Assembly (NCBI GenBank): GCA_030641605.1
Contig: DAOWHD010000008.1
Location: 1-10,142, forward strand
DNA: 10,142 nucleotides
Direction of reading: 5' to 3'
From: Thermoplasmata archaeon
GTDB taxonomy: Archaea > Thermoplasmatota > E2 > DHVEG-1
This document shows, one piece after another, positions 1 through 5,776 of the stretch (position 1 is its first letter; each line of letters starts with the position of its first letter). Both the position numbers and the translations under genes were made by a program. The notes beneath the pieces are model-generated. The model was not told where the DNA came from, ran no database searches, and saw nothing but the letters and a program-made list of their open reading frames with translations.

Positions 1-573
1 AAGTTTAATCATCTCATCCATTTTATCTAAAACTTTCAATATCTTGTCTCTAGCACCATTTGGAAAATCCCTTCTTACACCACCAGGACATATATATCCT
101 GCAGGGTATACTCTCCCACCTGTTATCAACTCAAATAAGTCCAATATATAATCTCTATATCCAAAAGCCATTTTGAATCCTGTATCAAAACCAGTACCTA
201 TTGAAAACACACCATACCAAATAACGTGGGACTGAATTCTAGAAAGCTCCGCCATTATTACTCTTATATATTTTGCTCGTTCTGGCACATCGATGTCCAT
301 TAATTCGTCTACTGCTTCAGCATGGACCAAATTCCAGTTTAGCGGTTCAAGTATACAGATCCTATCTGATAGAACAGCGTTTTGTATCGGTGTTCTGTAT
401 TCCATTAGCTTCTCAAAACCTCTGTGCAGGTATCCAGGATCGGCCCTGGCAGATGTCACTATTTCCCCATCGATCTTTAATTTGACGCCAAAGTTGCCGG
501 ACCCTGGATGCGCAGGACCAAAATATAAGTCGTACTCTGTGTCTTTAGGTGCAGGTTCCATTTGGTCAATCAT
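1..573 (-). CDS. Large (NuoD/hydrogenase-III-type) subunit of a membrane oxidoreductase, partial
   Basis: This is the 49 kDa/large subunit of a complex I or group-4 [NiFe]-hydrogenase-like membrane complex. Only the first 191 residues are present; the gene runs off the left edge. The family is shown by GPAHPGSGNFGV (19-30), then DG(E/D)IV, then DPGYLHRGFEKLME (45-58), the conserved GYLHRG segment of NuoD and hydrogenase large subunits. At the position of the hydrogenase motif RICGxC the protein reads SDRICILEP: Cys73 is kept and the second cysteine is replaced by Glu76, so a normal NiFe site is unlikely. The C-terminal CxxC cannot be seen. The ATG overlaps the end of the 30 kDa subunit gene by 8 bases, which implies translational coupling. 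In the cell it would sit on the cytoplasmic arm of a proton- or sodium-pumping complex. I cannot tell whether the partner is Fpo-, Mbx- or Ehr-like. Confidence 0.88.
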   Translation of the reverse strand, partial: MIDQMEPAPKDTEYDLYFGPAHPGSGNFGVKLKIDGEIVTSARADPGYLHRGFEKLMEYRTPIQNAVLSDRICILEPLNWNLVHAEAVDELMDIDVPERAKYIRVIMAELSRIQSHVIWYGVFSIGTGFDTGFKMAFGYRDYILDLFELITGGRVYPAGYICPGGVRRDFPNGARDKILKVLDKMDEMIKL

Positions 574-1078
574 AGTAAGCTACCTCTCTCTCATTTTCTT
601 TGTCATAATACTCTTCCCTTACATATTTTCTCCAATCAAAATCCTTTCTGAATGGAGGTGGAGCATGCCAGTCCTCCAAGAAAAGCGGAGATAGATCCGG
701 ATTGCCCTTAAATTTCACACCAAAAAGCTCATGTAATTCTCTTTCATGGATTTGCGCGTTCTCTTCCCATATTGAAGTCACAGATTCAATAACTGGTTTT
801 TTTCTATCAATCTCTGTTTTCAAGGTGAGAAGAATTTTATCTTTATATGACCATAAATGATAGGTAACTTCAAACTTTCCTTCTTTTACCCAGTCGGTTA
901 CTGATATTGCTGATAAATGCTCAAATCTCTGGTTTTTTAGCCAACCACATAATTTTATTAAATCTTTGTTATCTATGGATATCCAGATCCTGTGCTCTCG
1001 CTGTATTTTACCTTCAACATCAAATTTTGAACCTATCTCCTCAAGAATTTGCGCTTCTCTTTCCTCCTTTGAATTCAT
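566..1078 (-). CDS. 30 kDa (NuoC-like) subunit of the same complex
   Basis: A 170-residue NuoC/hydrogenase-III 30 kDa subunit that helps hold the large and small subunits together on the peripheral arm. Diagnostic sequence lies in the second half: SVTSIWEENAQIHERELHELFGVKFKGNPDLSPLFLEDW, where the E-R-E-L-H-E-L-F-G-V core and the downstream L-F-L-E-D-W match the family signature. The N-terminal half (VTDW, FEVTYHLWSYK) is the usual alpha/beta domain. A TTG at 1087 would lengthen the protein by three residues, but it would sit directly on the AAGGAG ribosome-binding site. The ATG at 1078 has a better spacing (about 10 bases) and lies one base after the small-subunit stop, so I chose it. It sits between the small- and large-subunit genes, with overlaps or near-overlaps on both sides. 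Confidence 0.88.
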   Translation of the reverse strand: MNSKEEREAQILEEIGSKFDVEGKIQREHRIWISIDNKDLIKLCGWLKNQRFEHLSAISVTDWVKEGKFEVTYHLWSYKDKILLTLKTEIDRKKPVIESVTSIWEENAQIHERELHELFGVKFKGNPDLSPLFLEDWHAPPPFRKDFDWRKYVREEYYDKENEREVAYYD

Positions 1079-1079
1079 T

Positions 1080-1514
1080 TTACTCAAGCTCCTTTACATG
1101 CTTGAATATCTTGTCACAAGCCTCAAACACTGCCTCAGGTCTAGGTGGGCACCCTGGAATATATATGGTAACTGGCAGGTAATTATCAAGCCGCTTGATC
1201 GTGTTGTATGAATCCCAATACATGCCTCCAGTCATTGTGCATGATCCTAAAGCAATTACTACTCTGGGTTCAGCCATCTGTTCATATACTTTTTTTGCTC
1301 TTTTTATCGATTTGAGCGTTTGGTACCCAGCAATAAATAGCACATCTGCTTGGCGTGGCGTCCCCACGATAATCATTCCAAATCTTTCCATATCCCATCT
1401 AGATCCCACTAACGGTACCAACTCGCAGAAGCCACAAGAGTTAAACCAGTTGAAAATCCATATAGCTTTTATAAGCTTCCTCATCGTTTTTGCTTTTTTT
1501 GATCTTTTAACCAT
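1080..1514 (-). CDS. Small Fe-S (NuoB/hydrogenase-small-like) subunit of the same complex
   Basis: This 144-residue protein carries the N2-type [4Fe-4S] cluster that passes electrons to the large-subunit active site. Numbering from the ATG at 1514, the ligands are Cys27 and Cys30 (NSCGFCELV), Cys92 (ALGSCTMTGG) and Cys122 (IPGCPPRPEA). SRWDMERFG and GTPRQADVLFIAG are also typical of NuoB and group-4 hydrogenase small subunits. The first pair is spaced CxxC as in hydrogenases, not adjacent CC as in true NuoB. The ATG at 1514 is preferred because GGTGGT lies about 7 bases before it; the in-frame GTG at 1526 would itself consume that site. It is the first intact gene of the minus-strand operon. 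A weak TATA-like stretch (1543-1552 region, reading ATAATATG on the minus strand) could drive it. Confidence 0.9.
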   Translation of the reverse strand: MVKRSKKAKTMRKLIKAIWIFNWFNSCGFCELVPLVGSRWDMERFGMIIVGTPRQADVLFIAGYQTLKSIKRAKKVYEQMAEPRVVIALGSCTMTGGMYWDSYNTIKRLDNYLPVTIYIPGCPPRPEAVFEACDKIFKHVKELE

Positions 1515-1547
1515 TGTTCTTACCACCCATTTTTTGTTAGATTCATA

Positions 1548-1758
1548 TTATGTCAATTTTCCATTGTCCAATTTTTTAAGCTCTATTGGCCTCGGAGGCA
1601 CATGCATACAGGCAAAAACTGTAGTCGTCTCCATTAAATCCTGTAATACTGGAGTTTCTGATAAATGTTATGTAAGAGTGATATTCCTCAAAATAGGCAA
1701 CATCCCTGATTTTCTTTGGGTGACCTGTCAATAGCTCCTTTTCAATCAAGACCTCTGG
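1548..1758 (-). pseudogene. Probable frameshifted gene remnant upstream of the complex operon
   Basis: Two minus-strand frames here read like protein but are each too short to be a gene. The first, open from 1758 to 1576, begins after a TAG and reads PEVLIEKELLTGHPKKIRDV, then AYFEEYHSYITF. The second, open from 1667 to 1548, reads HLSETPVLQDLMETTTVFAC, then MHVPPRPIELKKL, and ends with a TAA 34 bases before the small-subunit ATG. A one-base shift near 1665-1675 would join them into one continuous peptide that ends just before the operon. I do not recognise the family. It may be the 3' end of a decayed first gene of the operon. Chance open frames remain possible. Confidence 0.3.
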
Positions 1759-1853
1759 CTATCCCGCATGGGCAAGATAACAACCTGACAAAAATTGAGG
1801 CAATGACGGAAAAACAATTTTTTTATGAGGTTTAACAGTTTGTTTCTGCCTAG

Positions 1854-2015
1854 GAGCAAGTTATATACGGATTGGCAGCAGTATACTTATCAGAATCTTG
1901 TGTGAACCTAGTTAGAAAAAATAGAAGGCTTGTAGATAACGCCGGAGAAAAAGTTTCATATGAAAAGTTAAAAAAGATTTTTATAACCGCAAGCAAATAT
2001 GAATATATATACTGA
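1854..2015 (+). other. Short open frame of protein-like composition, unassigned
   Basis: The plus-strand frame is open for 53 codons after a TAG at 1851, ending at a TGA (2013). It contains QVIYGLAAVYLSESCVNLVR, then KNRRLVDNAGEKVSYEKLKK and IFITASKYEYIY. Possible starts are TTG at 1872 or GTG at 1902, and neither has a convincing ribosome-binding site. The charged, helical look and lack of low-complexity bias are more like a gene fragment than noise. I do not recognise a family, and the region could equally be promoter DNA for the MBL gene. Confidence 0.2.
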
Positions 2016-2111
2016 GATGTGATTTACAACATGGATACTTGCCCCGTTTAGATAGATCAGTTTTGATTAACTTTATGTCGAAATTGCATAGCAAATATAG
2101 GAGATATTAAA

Positions 2112-2753
2112 ATGAAAATTACCATTGTTTATGATAACGATGTATGGAAAGAAGGACTCAAAGCGGACTGGGGTTTCTCCTGTCTAGTGGAGATAGAAAA
2201 TACTCCTAAAATCCTCTTTGACACAGGAGCAAACGGTTCAATACTTCTGTCAAACATGAAAAAGATGAACATTGACCCAAAATCGATTGATGAAATCTTT
2301 ATTTCCCATCCACATTTTGACCATGTCGGAGGACTTTCTGCATTTCTCGATATAAATAATAACGTCAAAGTTTATGCCCCTGTTTCATTCAGAGGAGTCC
2401 ATGGGGTAAAAGAAGTGGTTCATGTGAGTGGTCCACTAAAAATTCATGAGAACGTCTTGTCCACTGGCGAAATAGATAACATAGAGCAATCTATGGCGAT
2501 CAAAACAGATAAAGGAATAGTTTTAGTTGTAGGCTGTTCACATCCAGAAATGTCGCGTATTCTTACAGCAGCTTCACAATTTGGAAAGATATACGGGATT
2601 ATTGGTGGCTTACATGGATTCAATAAGTTTGATTTGTTTAAAGATTTAGAGTTTATATGCCCTACACATTGTACCCAGCACAAAACAGAGATAAAAAAAA
2701 TATATCCAGAAAAATACATCGATGGTGGAGCAGGGCAAGTAATTGAAATATAG
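2112..2753 (+). CDS. MBL-fold metallo-hydrolase, RFA-P-synthase-like family
   Basis: A 213-residue metallo-beta-lactamase-fold protein resembling the group annotated '7,8-dihydropterin-6-methyl-4-(beta-D-ribofuranosyl)aminobenzene 5'-phosphate synthase' (COG1237-like). The metal-binding motif is SHPHFDHVGG, with His66, His68, Asp70 and His71. Further expected ligands are His144 in GCSHPE, His168 in GGLHGF and His186 in CPTHCTQ. The N-terminal FDTGANGS (36-43) is the usual family loop and the C-terminus ends DGGAGQVIEI. The length is at or slightly below the usual size of the group. AGGAG (2100-2104) lies about 7 bases before the ATG and supports this start. The family name is historical and most members have unproven substrates, so a role in methanopterin synthesis should not be assumed. 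The Nudix gene follows 62 bases downstream on the same strand. Confidence 0.85.
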   Translation: MKITIVYDNDVWKEGLKADWGFSCLVEIENTPKILFDTGANGSILLSNMKKMNIDPKSIDEIFISHPHFDHVGGLSAFLDINNNVKVYAPVSFRGVHGVKEVVHVSGPLKIHENVLSTGEIDNIEQSMAIKTDKGIVLVVGCSHPEMSRILTAASQFGKIYGIIGGLHGFNKFDLFKDLEFICPTHCTQHKTEIKKIYPEKYIDGGAGQVIEI

Positions 2754-2815
2754 AATGTTAATTCAGTTATCTAAAATTAATTGCACTGGTACAGGTAAAT
2801 AAGGGGGAATAATCA

Positions 2816-3328
2816 ATGAAGGAATATTCTTACTGCCCAATTTGCGGATCGCCTCTCACAAAGCAGCTTATTGAAGGAAAACAAAGGAAATATTGCCCTA
2901 AATGTGGTTTTGTCCATTATGAAAATCCTTTGCCAGTAGCATTGGCAATTGCTGTAAGAGATAGAAAGTTTCTGATGATCAAGAGAGGAATAGAACCGAA
3001 AAAAGGGAGTTGGGCTCCTCCCTCAGGCTTTATTGAGAGTGGAGAAACCTCAGAAGAGGCTTGTTTAAGAGAGCTGGCAGAGGAAACTGGGCTCTCAGGA
3101 AAAATAAAGAGTCTGGTAGAGGTAAAAAGACTTGAAGACGAAGAGATTTATGGAGATATGTTAGTAGTGGTATACCTGGTTGAAGTAGAAAAAGGGAGTT
3201 CAATTGCTGGGGATGAAGTAGAGCAGGTAAAATTTTTCGAAATAGATCAACTGCCTGATTATTATGTGAACCGTTTTAGAAAGACAATTGAAGGTATTAG
3301 AAATGGATGGAAAGAGGAGGTGGAATGA
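2816..3328 (+). CDS. Nudix hydrolase with N-terminal zinc ribbon
   Basis: A 170-residue Nudix-family pyrophosphohydrolase, likely acting on a nucleoside diphosphate derivative such as ADP-ribose or NADH. The N-terminus is a zinc ribbon with Cys7/Cys10 (CPICG) and Cys27/Cys30 (CPKCG). The Nudix box spans 71-93 (GFIESGETSEEA, then CLRELAEETGL) and matches Gx5Ex7REUxEExGU with all the acidic metal ligands kept. The combination of zinc ribbon and Nudix box recalls NudC-type enzymes, but the short N-terminus and lack of a clear NudC SQPWPFPxS signature argue against that specific activity. A strong AAGGGGGAA ribosome-binding site lies upstream. The downstream small gene starts only 1 base after the TGA, and its own Shine-Dalgarno sequence is inside the end of this gene, so the two are probably co-transcribed. 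Confidence 0.9.
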   Translation: MKEYSYCPICGSPLTKQLIEGKQRKYCPKCGFVHYENPLPVALAIAVRDRKFLMIKRGIEPKKGSWAPPSGFIESGETSEEACLRELAEETGLSGKIKSLVEVKRLEDEEIYGDMLVVVYLVEVEKGSSIAGDEVEQVKFFEIDQLPDYYVNRFRKTIEGIRNGWKEEVE

Positions 3329-3329
3329 C

Positions 3330-3680
3330 ATGACTGAAGACGAAGAAATTATGTCAATTGAGACAGGGAACGAGTTAGATATCAGAGTGGCTAATGAGTT
3401 TATGAGGGGAGTGCTAAAGAACTATTCAAAGTATATATCTGCCGCTTGGCAAGTAGTAAAAAAATTAGATGAAGAAAGAACTGTTAATTCTAAAAAGGAT
3501 GGTAAAAGTGTCTTTGCAAATTTTGTAAAGAATTGCGATATTGCACTTAGACCATTTGATGAATGTCTTATAATTGATGATAAAGATAAATTACTTGCTG
3601 TAGATAGCTGCCTTCTAAATAGGGCTGAGATGTTGTCATTTAATGTTGGTATGGCCGCTAAAACAAGAGAACACATATAG
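3330..3680 (+). CDS. Small protein resembling the phage ABA-sandwich domain family
   Basis: A 116-residue protein with no known activity. The ATG at 3330 is chosen because GAGGAGG (3314-3320) sits about 9 bases before it; an earlier in-frame ATG at 3288 would overlap the Nudix gene by 41 bases and has no such site. The segment TGNELDIRVANEFMRGVL, followed by YSKYISAAWQVVKKL, strongly recalls the start of phage ABA-sandwich domain proteins (typically ..ELDALVAE.VMG...YSTDIAAAWEVVEKL), which occur in phages and prophages. The rest (NFVKNCDIALRPF, then AVDSCLLNRAEMLSFNVGM) matches that family only loosely. No signal peptide or membrane segment is seen. It follows the Nudix gene by 1 base. The family call is from remembered pattern only. 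Confidence 0.55.
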   Translation: MTEDEEIMSIETGNELDIRVANEFMRGVLKNYSKYISAAWQVVKKLDEERTVNSKKDGKSVFANFVKNCDIALRPFDECLIIDDKDKLLAVDSCLLNRAEMLSFNVGMAAKTREHI

Positions 3681-3683
3681 AAA

Positions 3684-3692
3684 AATATATAT
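3684..3692 (+). promoter_or_regulatory. Candidate TATA box for the gene at 3722
   Basis: AATATATAT lies about 30-38 bases before the ATG at 3722. An archaeal start site would fall about 26 bases downstream, near 3714, giving a very short leader. There is no clear ribosome-binding site before that ATG, which fits a short-leader or leaderless message. Confidence 0.35.
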
Positions 3693-3721
3693 CTATGGGT
3701 AATGAATAGTGCATTGATAAA

Positions 3722-4324
3722 ATGAGTAGATATAACAGTAGTTTTAGAGAACCCCCCTGGGTCATGGGATCCCCAAAAGAAGTTATGGATTGGATAGAAG
3801 CTAGCCATCCTGACAAGAAAGACAAGGACAAACATAAATATGAAAAAGAATTTTTAAAAAATTTACACATAAAATTCGATTTCGATGTTAAAAGAAAAGA
3901 GGTGGATCCTCCTAGCTTTCTTTCAAAGATTATATCTGTTAAAGTGATCGAGGAAGACTTTGAGCTATTACCAACAGCCGAGTTAATATTAAGAGGTTTG
4001 GCAAAGGCTAAATTCAAAAACACAGCAAAAATCATTGTCGACGGTAAAACACTTTATAAGCATCCTGAGAAAAAATCAGATTTAAGGAAAACAATAGAGA
4101 ATATTGGCGAATTTTCTTCAGAGATATCAAGAGGAAAAAACCTTGAGATAATTGCCATTTTAGCAGATGTTGAAAAATGTAATGCAACGATAAAAATTAA
4201 CAAAATCCATGGTATAAAAGAACATTCAGTCGACATACAAATAAAAGGAAGGATAGGAAAGGAAATTTATCATACATTTCTTAATTATTTAAATGATAAA
4301 ATTGGTTTGAAAGGAGAATTTTAA
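3722..4324 (+). CDS. Hypothetical lysine-rich protein, unrecognised
   Basis: A 200-residue soluble protein that I do not recognise. The N-terminus (REPPWVMGSPKEVMDWIEAS) is followed by a highly charged segment (HPDKKDKDKHKYEKEF, 29-44). Next comes an alternating strand/helix region with FDFDVKRKEVDPPSF and a possible helical repeat (TAELILRGLAKAKFKNTAKI). The second half (LEIIAILADVEKCNATIKIN and VDIQIKGRIGKEIYHTFLNYL) looks like a folded beta-rich domain ending in a helix. There are no transmembrane segments, signal peptide or catalytic motif, and only one cysteine. It has its own candidate TATA box and no strong ribosome-binding site. It lies in the accessory-looking part of the window, between a phage-like protein and a replication-protein-like fragment. 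Codon pattern and length make it a real gene with good likelihood. Confidence 0.7.
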   Translation: MSRYNSSFREPPWVMGSPKEVMDWIEASHPDKKDKDKHKYEKEFLKNLHIKFDFDVKRKEVDPPSFLSKIISVKVIEEDFELLPTAELILRGLAKAKFKNTAKIIVDGKTLYKHPEKKSDLRKTIENIGEFSSEISRGKNLEIIAILADVEKCNATIKINKIHGIKEHSVDIQIKGRIGKEIYHTFLNYLNDKIGLKGEF

Positions 4325-4697
4325 AAAAAAGAATCGCCAATAAACGATACTTAACCAAACAATTATAAAAATATAAATCTAGAAAATAAAAAAGCTAAAC
4401 ACTTTAAGGCAGATAAAATATATTTACTAAGAATCGTAAGATGAAAAAACATAAAAGGAAACGAAAATGAACATGGTTATATCAATATGTCAAAACATGA
4501 AATAAAACTACCAAAAGACCTCACCAACCTATCTGTATTCTGCACTATAAATATTATATACAGCATCATAGGTAATACTAATAGAGTCGTTGACTTATTG
4601 CCTGACACCAAGGACATTAGAAAGGCTTAGGATCATGCAAATAGGTACATTAAAAGAAGTCTAACAAGCAATAGGTCAGCTAGCACAGAGGGGTCAC
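4325..4697. other. AT-rich intergenic stretch with decayed coding sequence at its right end
   Basis: The left part (4325-4480) is very AT-rich and shows no gene, RNA or repeat that I can support. A 47-codon plus-strand open frame lies at 4487-4630 (MSKHEIKLPKDLTNLSVF at its start, ending in DTKDIRKA). It has no ribosome-binding site and could be chance. From 4572 rightward a different frame becomes protein-like and leads into the gene at 4698; that is listed separately. Confidence 0.45.
4572..4697 (+). pseudogene. Decayed 5' extension of the gene at 4698, interrupted by an in-frame TAA
   Basis: In the same frame as the gene at 4698, the DNA from 4572 reads VILIESLTYCLTPRTLERLR, then IMQIGTLKEV, a TAA (4662-4664), then QAIGQLAQRGH straight into the annotated ATG. 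Both sides of the stop look like one helical protein segment, so a single GAA-to-TAA or CAA-to-TAA change in a formerly longer gene is a simple explanation. Upstream of 4569 this frame is closed by stops. Confidence 0.35.
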
Positions 4698-4976
4698 ATG
4701 AGTTTTAGGAGGGATGAAAACAAAGAAAGTTATTACGCTAGAAGAAAAAGAGTATATGATACATTACGTGAATTTGGCGTTAGTAAAGGACTTGCCAAAA
4801 GAATTATGTACCGCTACCCTATCAAGCTTTTAGAAAAACTTATCAAAGAAACTGAAAATCGTCAGCCTGGTAATCCAGCTGATTATTTTCTCAATGGTCT
4901 AAAAAGATCTAGAATAAAGTGTGGGGATAATCGAAAACGTGATCGGAAGAGAAAATTTTGGTCAGTCGAAAAATGA
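4698..4976 (+). CDS. Small basic protein resembling the C-terminus of replication initiators
   Basis: A 92-residue, strongly basic protein. The middle reads LREFGVSKGLAKRIMYRYP (23-41), then LLEKLIKETENRQPGNPADYF (44-64) with NG-LKRSR after it. The arrangement L-x-x-(F/Y)-G-V-x-x-x-x-A-x-x-(L/I), then an amphipathic helix, then NPAxY(F/L)xxxL is a pattern I associate with the C-terminal helical module of plasmid and phage replication proteins (…KNPAGYLxxAL). The tail (KRDRKRKFW) is very basic and probably binds nucleic acid. GAGGGG (4687-4692) sits at a workable distance from the ATG, so the short form may be translated. In-frame protein-like sequence with a stop lies directly upstream, so it may instead be the surviving 3' part of a larger broken gene. 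Confidence 0.5.
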   Translation: MSFRRDENKESYYARRKRVYDTLREFGVSKGLAKRIMYRYPIKLLEKLIKETENRQPGNPADYFLNGLKRSRIKCGDNRKRDRKRKFWSVEK

Positions 4977-5000
4977 TAGTCATGAACCCTTTAGATAATT

Positions 5001-5008
5001 TTTATAAA
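5001..5008 (+). promoter_or_regulatory. Candidate TATA box for the methyltransferase at 5047
   Basis: TTTATAAA lies 39-46 bases before the ATG. A start site about 26 bases downstream would fall near 5030, leaving a leader of about 17 bases. It is a good match to the archaeal box, but the region is AT-rich throughout. Confidence 0.4.
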
Positions 5009-5046
5009 ATGATTAATACATAAAATGGTTTTGATAAAATATAGGT

Positions 5047-5595
5047 ATGAATATGGATTATATGAAAAAATGGCTGGATCGAATGGGTGAAATTTTTTTG
5101 ATAGATATTGGTATTGGACAGAATCACTCTGTTATAGATTTTGGTTGTGGGAATGGTAATTATACTATTCCAGCAGCAAAGGTAGTTGGAGCGGGAGGAA
5201 GGGTTTATGCTATTGATAAAAACAAGGAATCCTTGGATAAATTGATGCAGAGATCTGAAAAGATAGGATTGAAGAATATTAAGAGAATAGATGTATCAGA
5301 AGGGATAAAAGTGTCTTTGCAAGAGGAATCCGTTGATGTAGTTTTGCTTTATGACGTTATACATTTGGTAGGCAACAGAAGGAAGTTGCTAACTGAAATG
5401 CATCAAGTTTTGAAAACAAATGCTCTTATTTCAGTTTATCCAAAACATCATCAAGAGTACATGAATATGGAACTTGATGATGTTAAAGAGGAGATAAAAT
5501 CTGCAGGTTTTGTTTTTGAAAGAATGCTCTATAAAACATTGATGCATGACGATTATCTTGAACAAGGCTACGTTTTGAATTTTAGAAAACAATGA
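5047..5595 (+). CDS. Class I SAM-dependent methyltransferase
   Basis: A 182-residue single-domain Rossmann-fold methyltransferase. Motif I is VIDFGCGNGNYTIPAA (29-44), the SAM-binding glycine loop. The acidic end of strand 2 is VYAIDKNKESL (53-63), and DVVLLYDVIHLV (97-108) is motif IV, followed by the usual LLTEMHQVLKTNALISVYPK. The C-terminus ends LNFRKQ, a common ending for archaeal members of the UbiE/methyltransferase-11 group. The substrate cannot be told. The first ATG (5047) is followed closely by other ATGs at 5053 and 5062; AGGT sits only just before 5047, so the exact start is uncertain by a few codons. After the TGA the same frame stays open for 22 more codons to a TAA. Confidence 0.85.
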   Translation: MNMDYMKKWLDRMGEIFLIDIGIGQNHSVIDFGCGNGNYTIPAAKVVGAGGRVYAIDKNKESLDKLMQRSEKIGLKNIKRIDVSEGIKVSLQEESVDVVLLYDVIHLVGNRRKLLTEMHQVLKTNALISVYPKHHQEYMNMELDDVKEEIKSAGFVFERMLYKTLMHDDYLEQGYVLNFRKQ

Positions 5596-5732
5596 TGGGA
5601 GAATAAAGAGAGATCAACAGAATCGTTGAGAGAAGCTAAAAGAGAGGCAAAACAGATGAAGTAAGATTTGGATATATGAATGAGATAGATAAAATAAAAA
5701 GAGAAATTACAAGCTTGAATGATGAGTCATAA
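5596..5732 (+). other. Coding-like debris between the methyltransferase and the NifX-like gene
   Basis: Just after the methyltransferase TGA the same frame reads WENKERSTESLREAKREAKQ, then MK and a TAA. An overlapping frame then reads TDEVRFGYMNEIDKIKREIT, then SLNDES and a stop at 5730. An 18-codon version of the latter starts at ATG 5676. Both are charged and coiled-coil-like, and a one-base shift near 5655-5665 would join them. They may be the tail of a lost small gene; no ribosome-binding site supports an independent protein. Confidence 0.25.
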
Positions 5733-5734
5733 AC

Positions 5735-5744
5735 TTAATATACT
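5735..5744 (+). promoter_or_regulatory. Candidate TATA box for the NifX-like/DUF134 operon
   Basis: TTAATATACT lies 33-42 bases before the ATG at 5777. The expected start site about 26 bases downstream is near 5765, just after the palindrome at 5748-5761. Confidence 0.5.
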
Positions 5745-5747
5745 TTA

Positions 5748-5761
5748 TGTGCATATGCACA
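5748..5761. promoter_or_regulatory. Perfect 14-bp palindrome, candidate operator
   Basis: TGTGCATATGCACA is identical to its own reverse complement. It sits between the TATA box and the expected transcription start, where a bound protein would block polymerase recruitment. The second gene of the operon encodes a helix-turn-helix protein (DUF134), so autoregulation is a natural guess. The palindrome is seen; the function is inferred. Confidence 0.5.
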
Positions 5762-5776
5762 AAATGGGGATATAAA

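Larger units (their letters stand above)
1515..2111. other. Gene-poor 600-base intergenic stretch between divergent units
   Basis: This interval separates the minus-strand complex operon from the plus-strand MBL-hydrolase gene, so both sets of promoters must lie in it. It contains the frameshifted minus-strand remnant (1548-1758), a short plus-strand open frame (1854-2015) and several AT-rich stretches that could be archaeal TATA boxes (TTTTTATAA near 1978-1986; AATATATATACT near 2001-2012). None is close enough to a start to be assigned firmly. No hairpin, tRNA or repeat was found. Confidence 0.5.

Noticed and set aside
293..694. 133-codon plus-strand open frame
   Set aside because: It lies opposite the large- and 30 kDa-subunit genes, which carry clear family motifs on the other strand.
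1195..1734. 179-codon plus-strand open frame
   Set aside because: Mostly antisense to the small Fe-S subunit; composition reflects the opposite strand. Its extension past 1526 fits the minus-strand remnant better.
3422..4035. Two overlapping minus-strand open frames of 125-137 codons
   Set aside because: Both are shadows of the plus-strand genes at 3330 and 3722, with no ribosome-binding site or family pattern.
5714..5760. Possible C/D-box small RNA (ATGATGA at about 5718)
   Set aside because: No D box (CTGA) at suitable spacing and no internal C'/D' pair.
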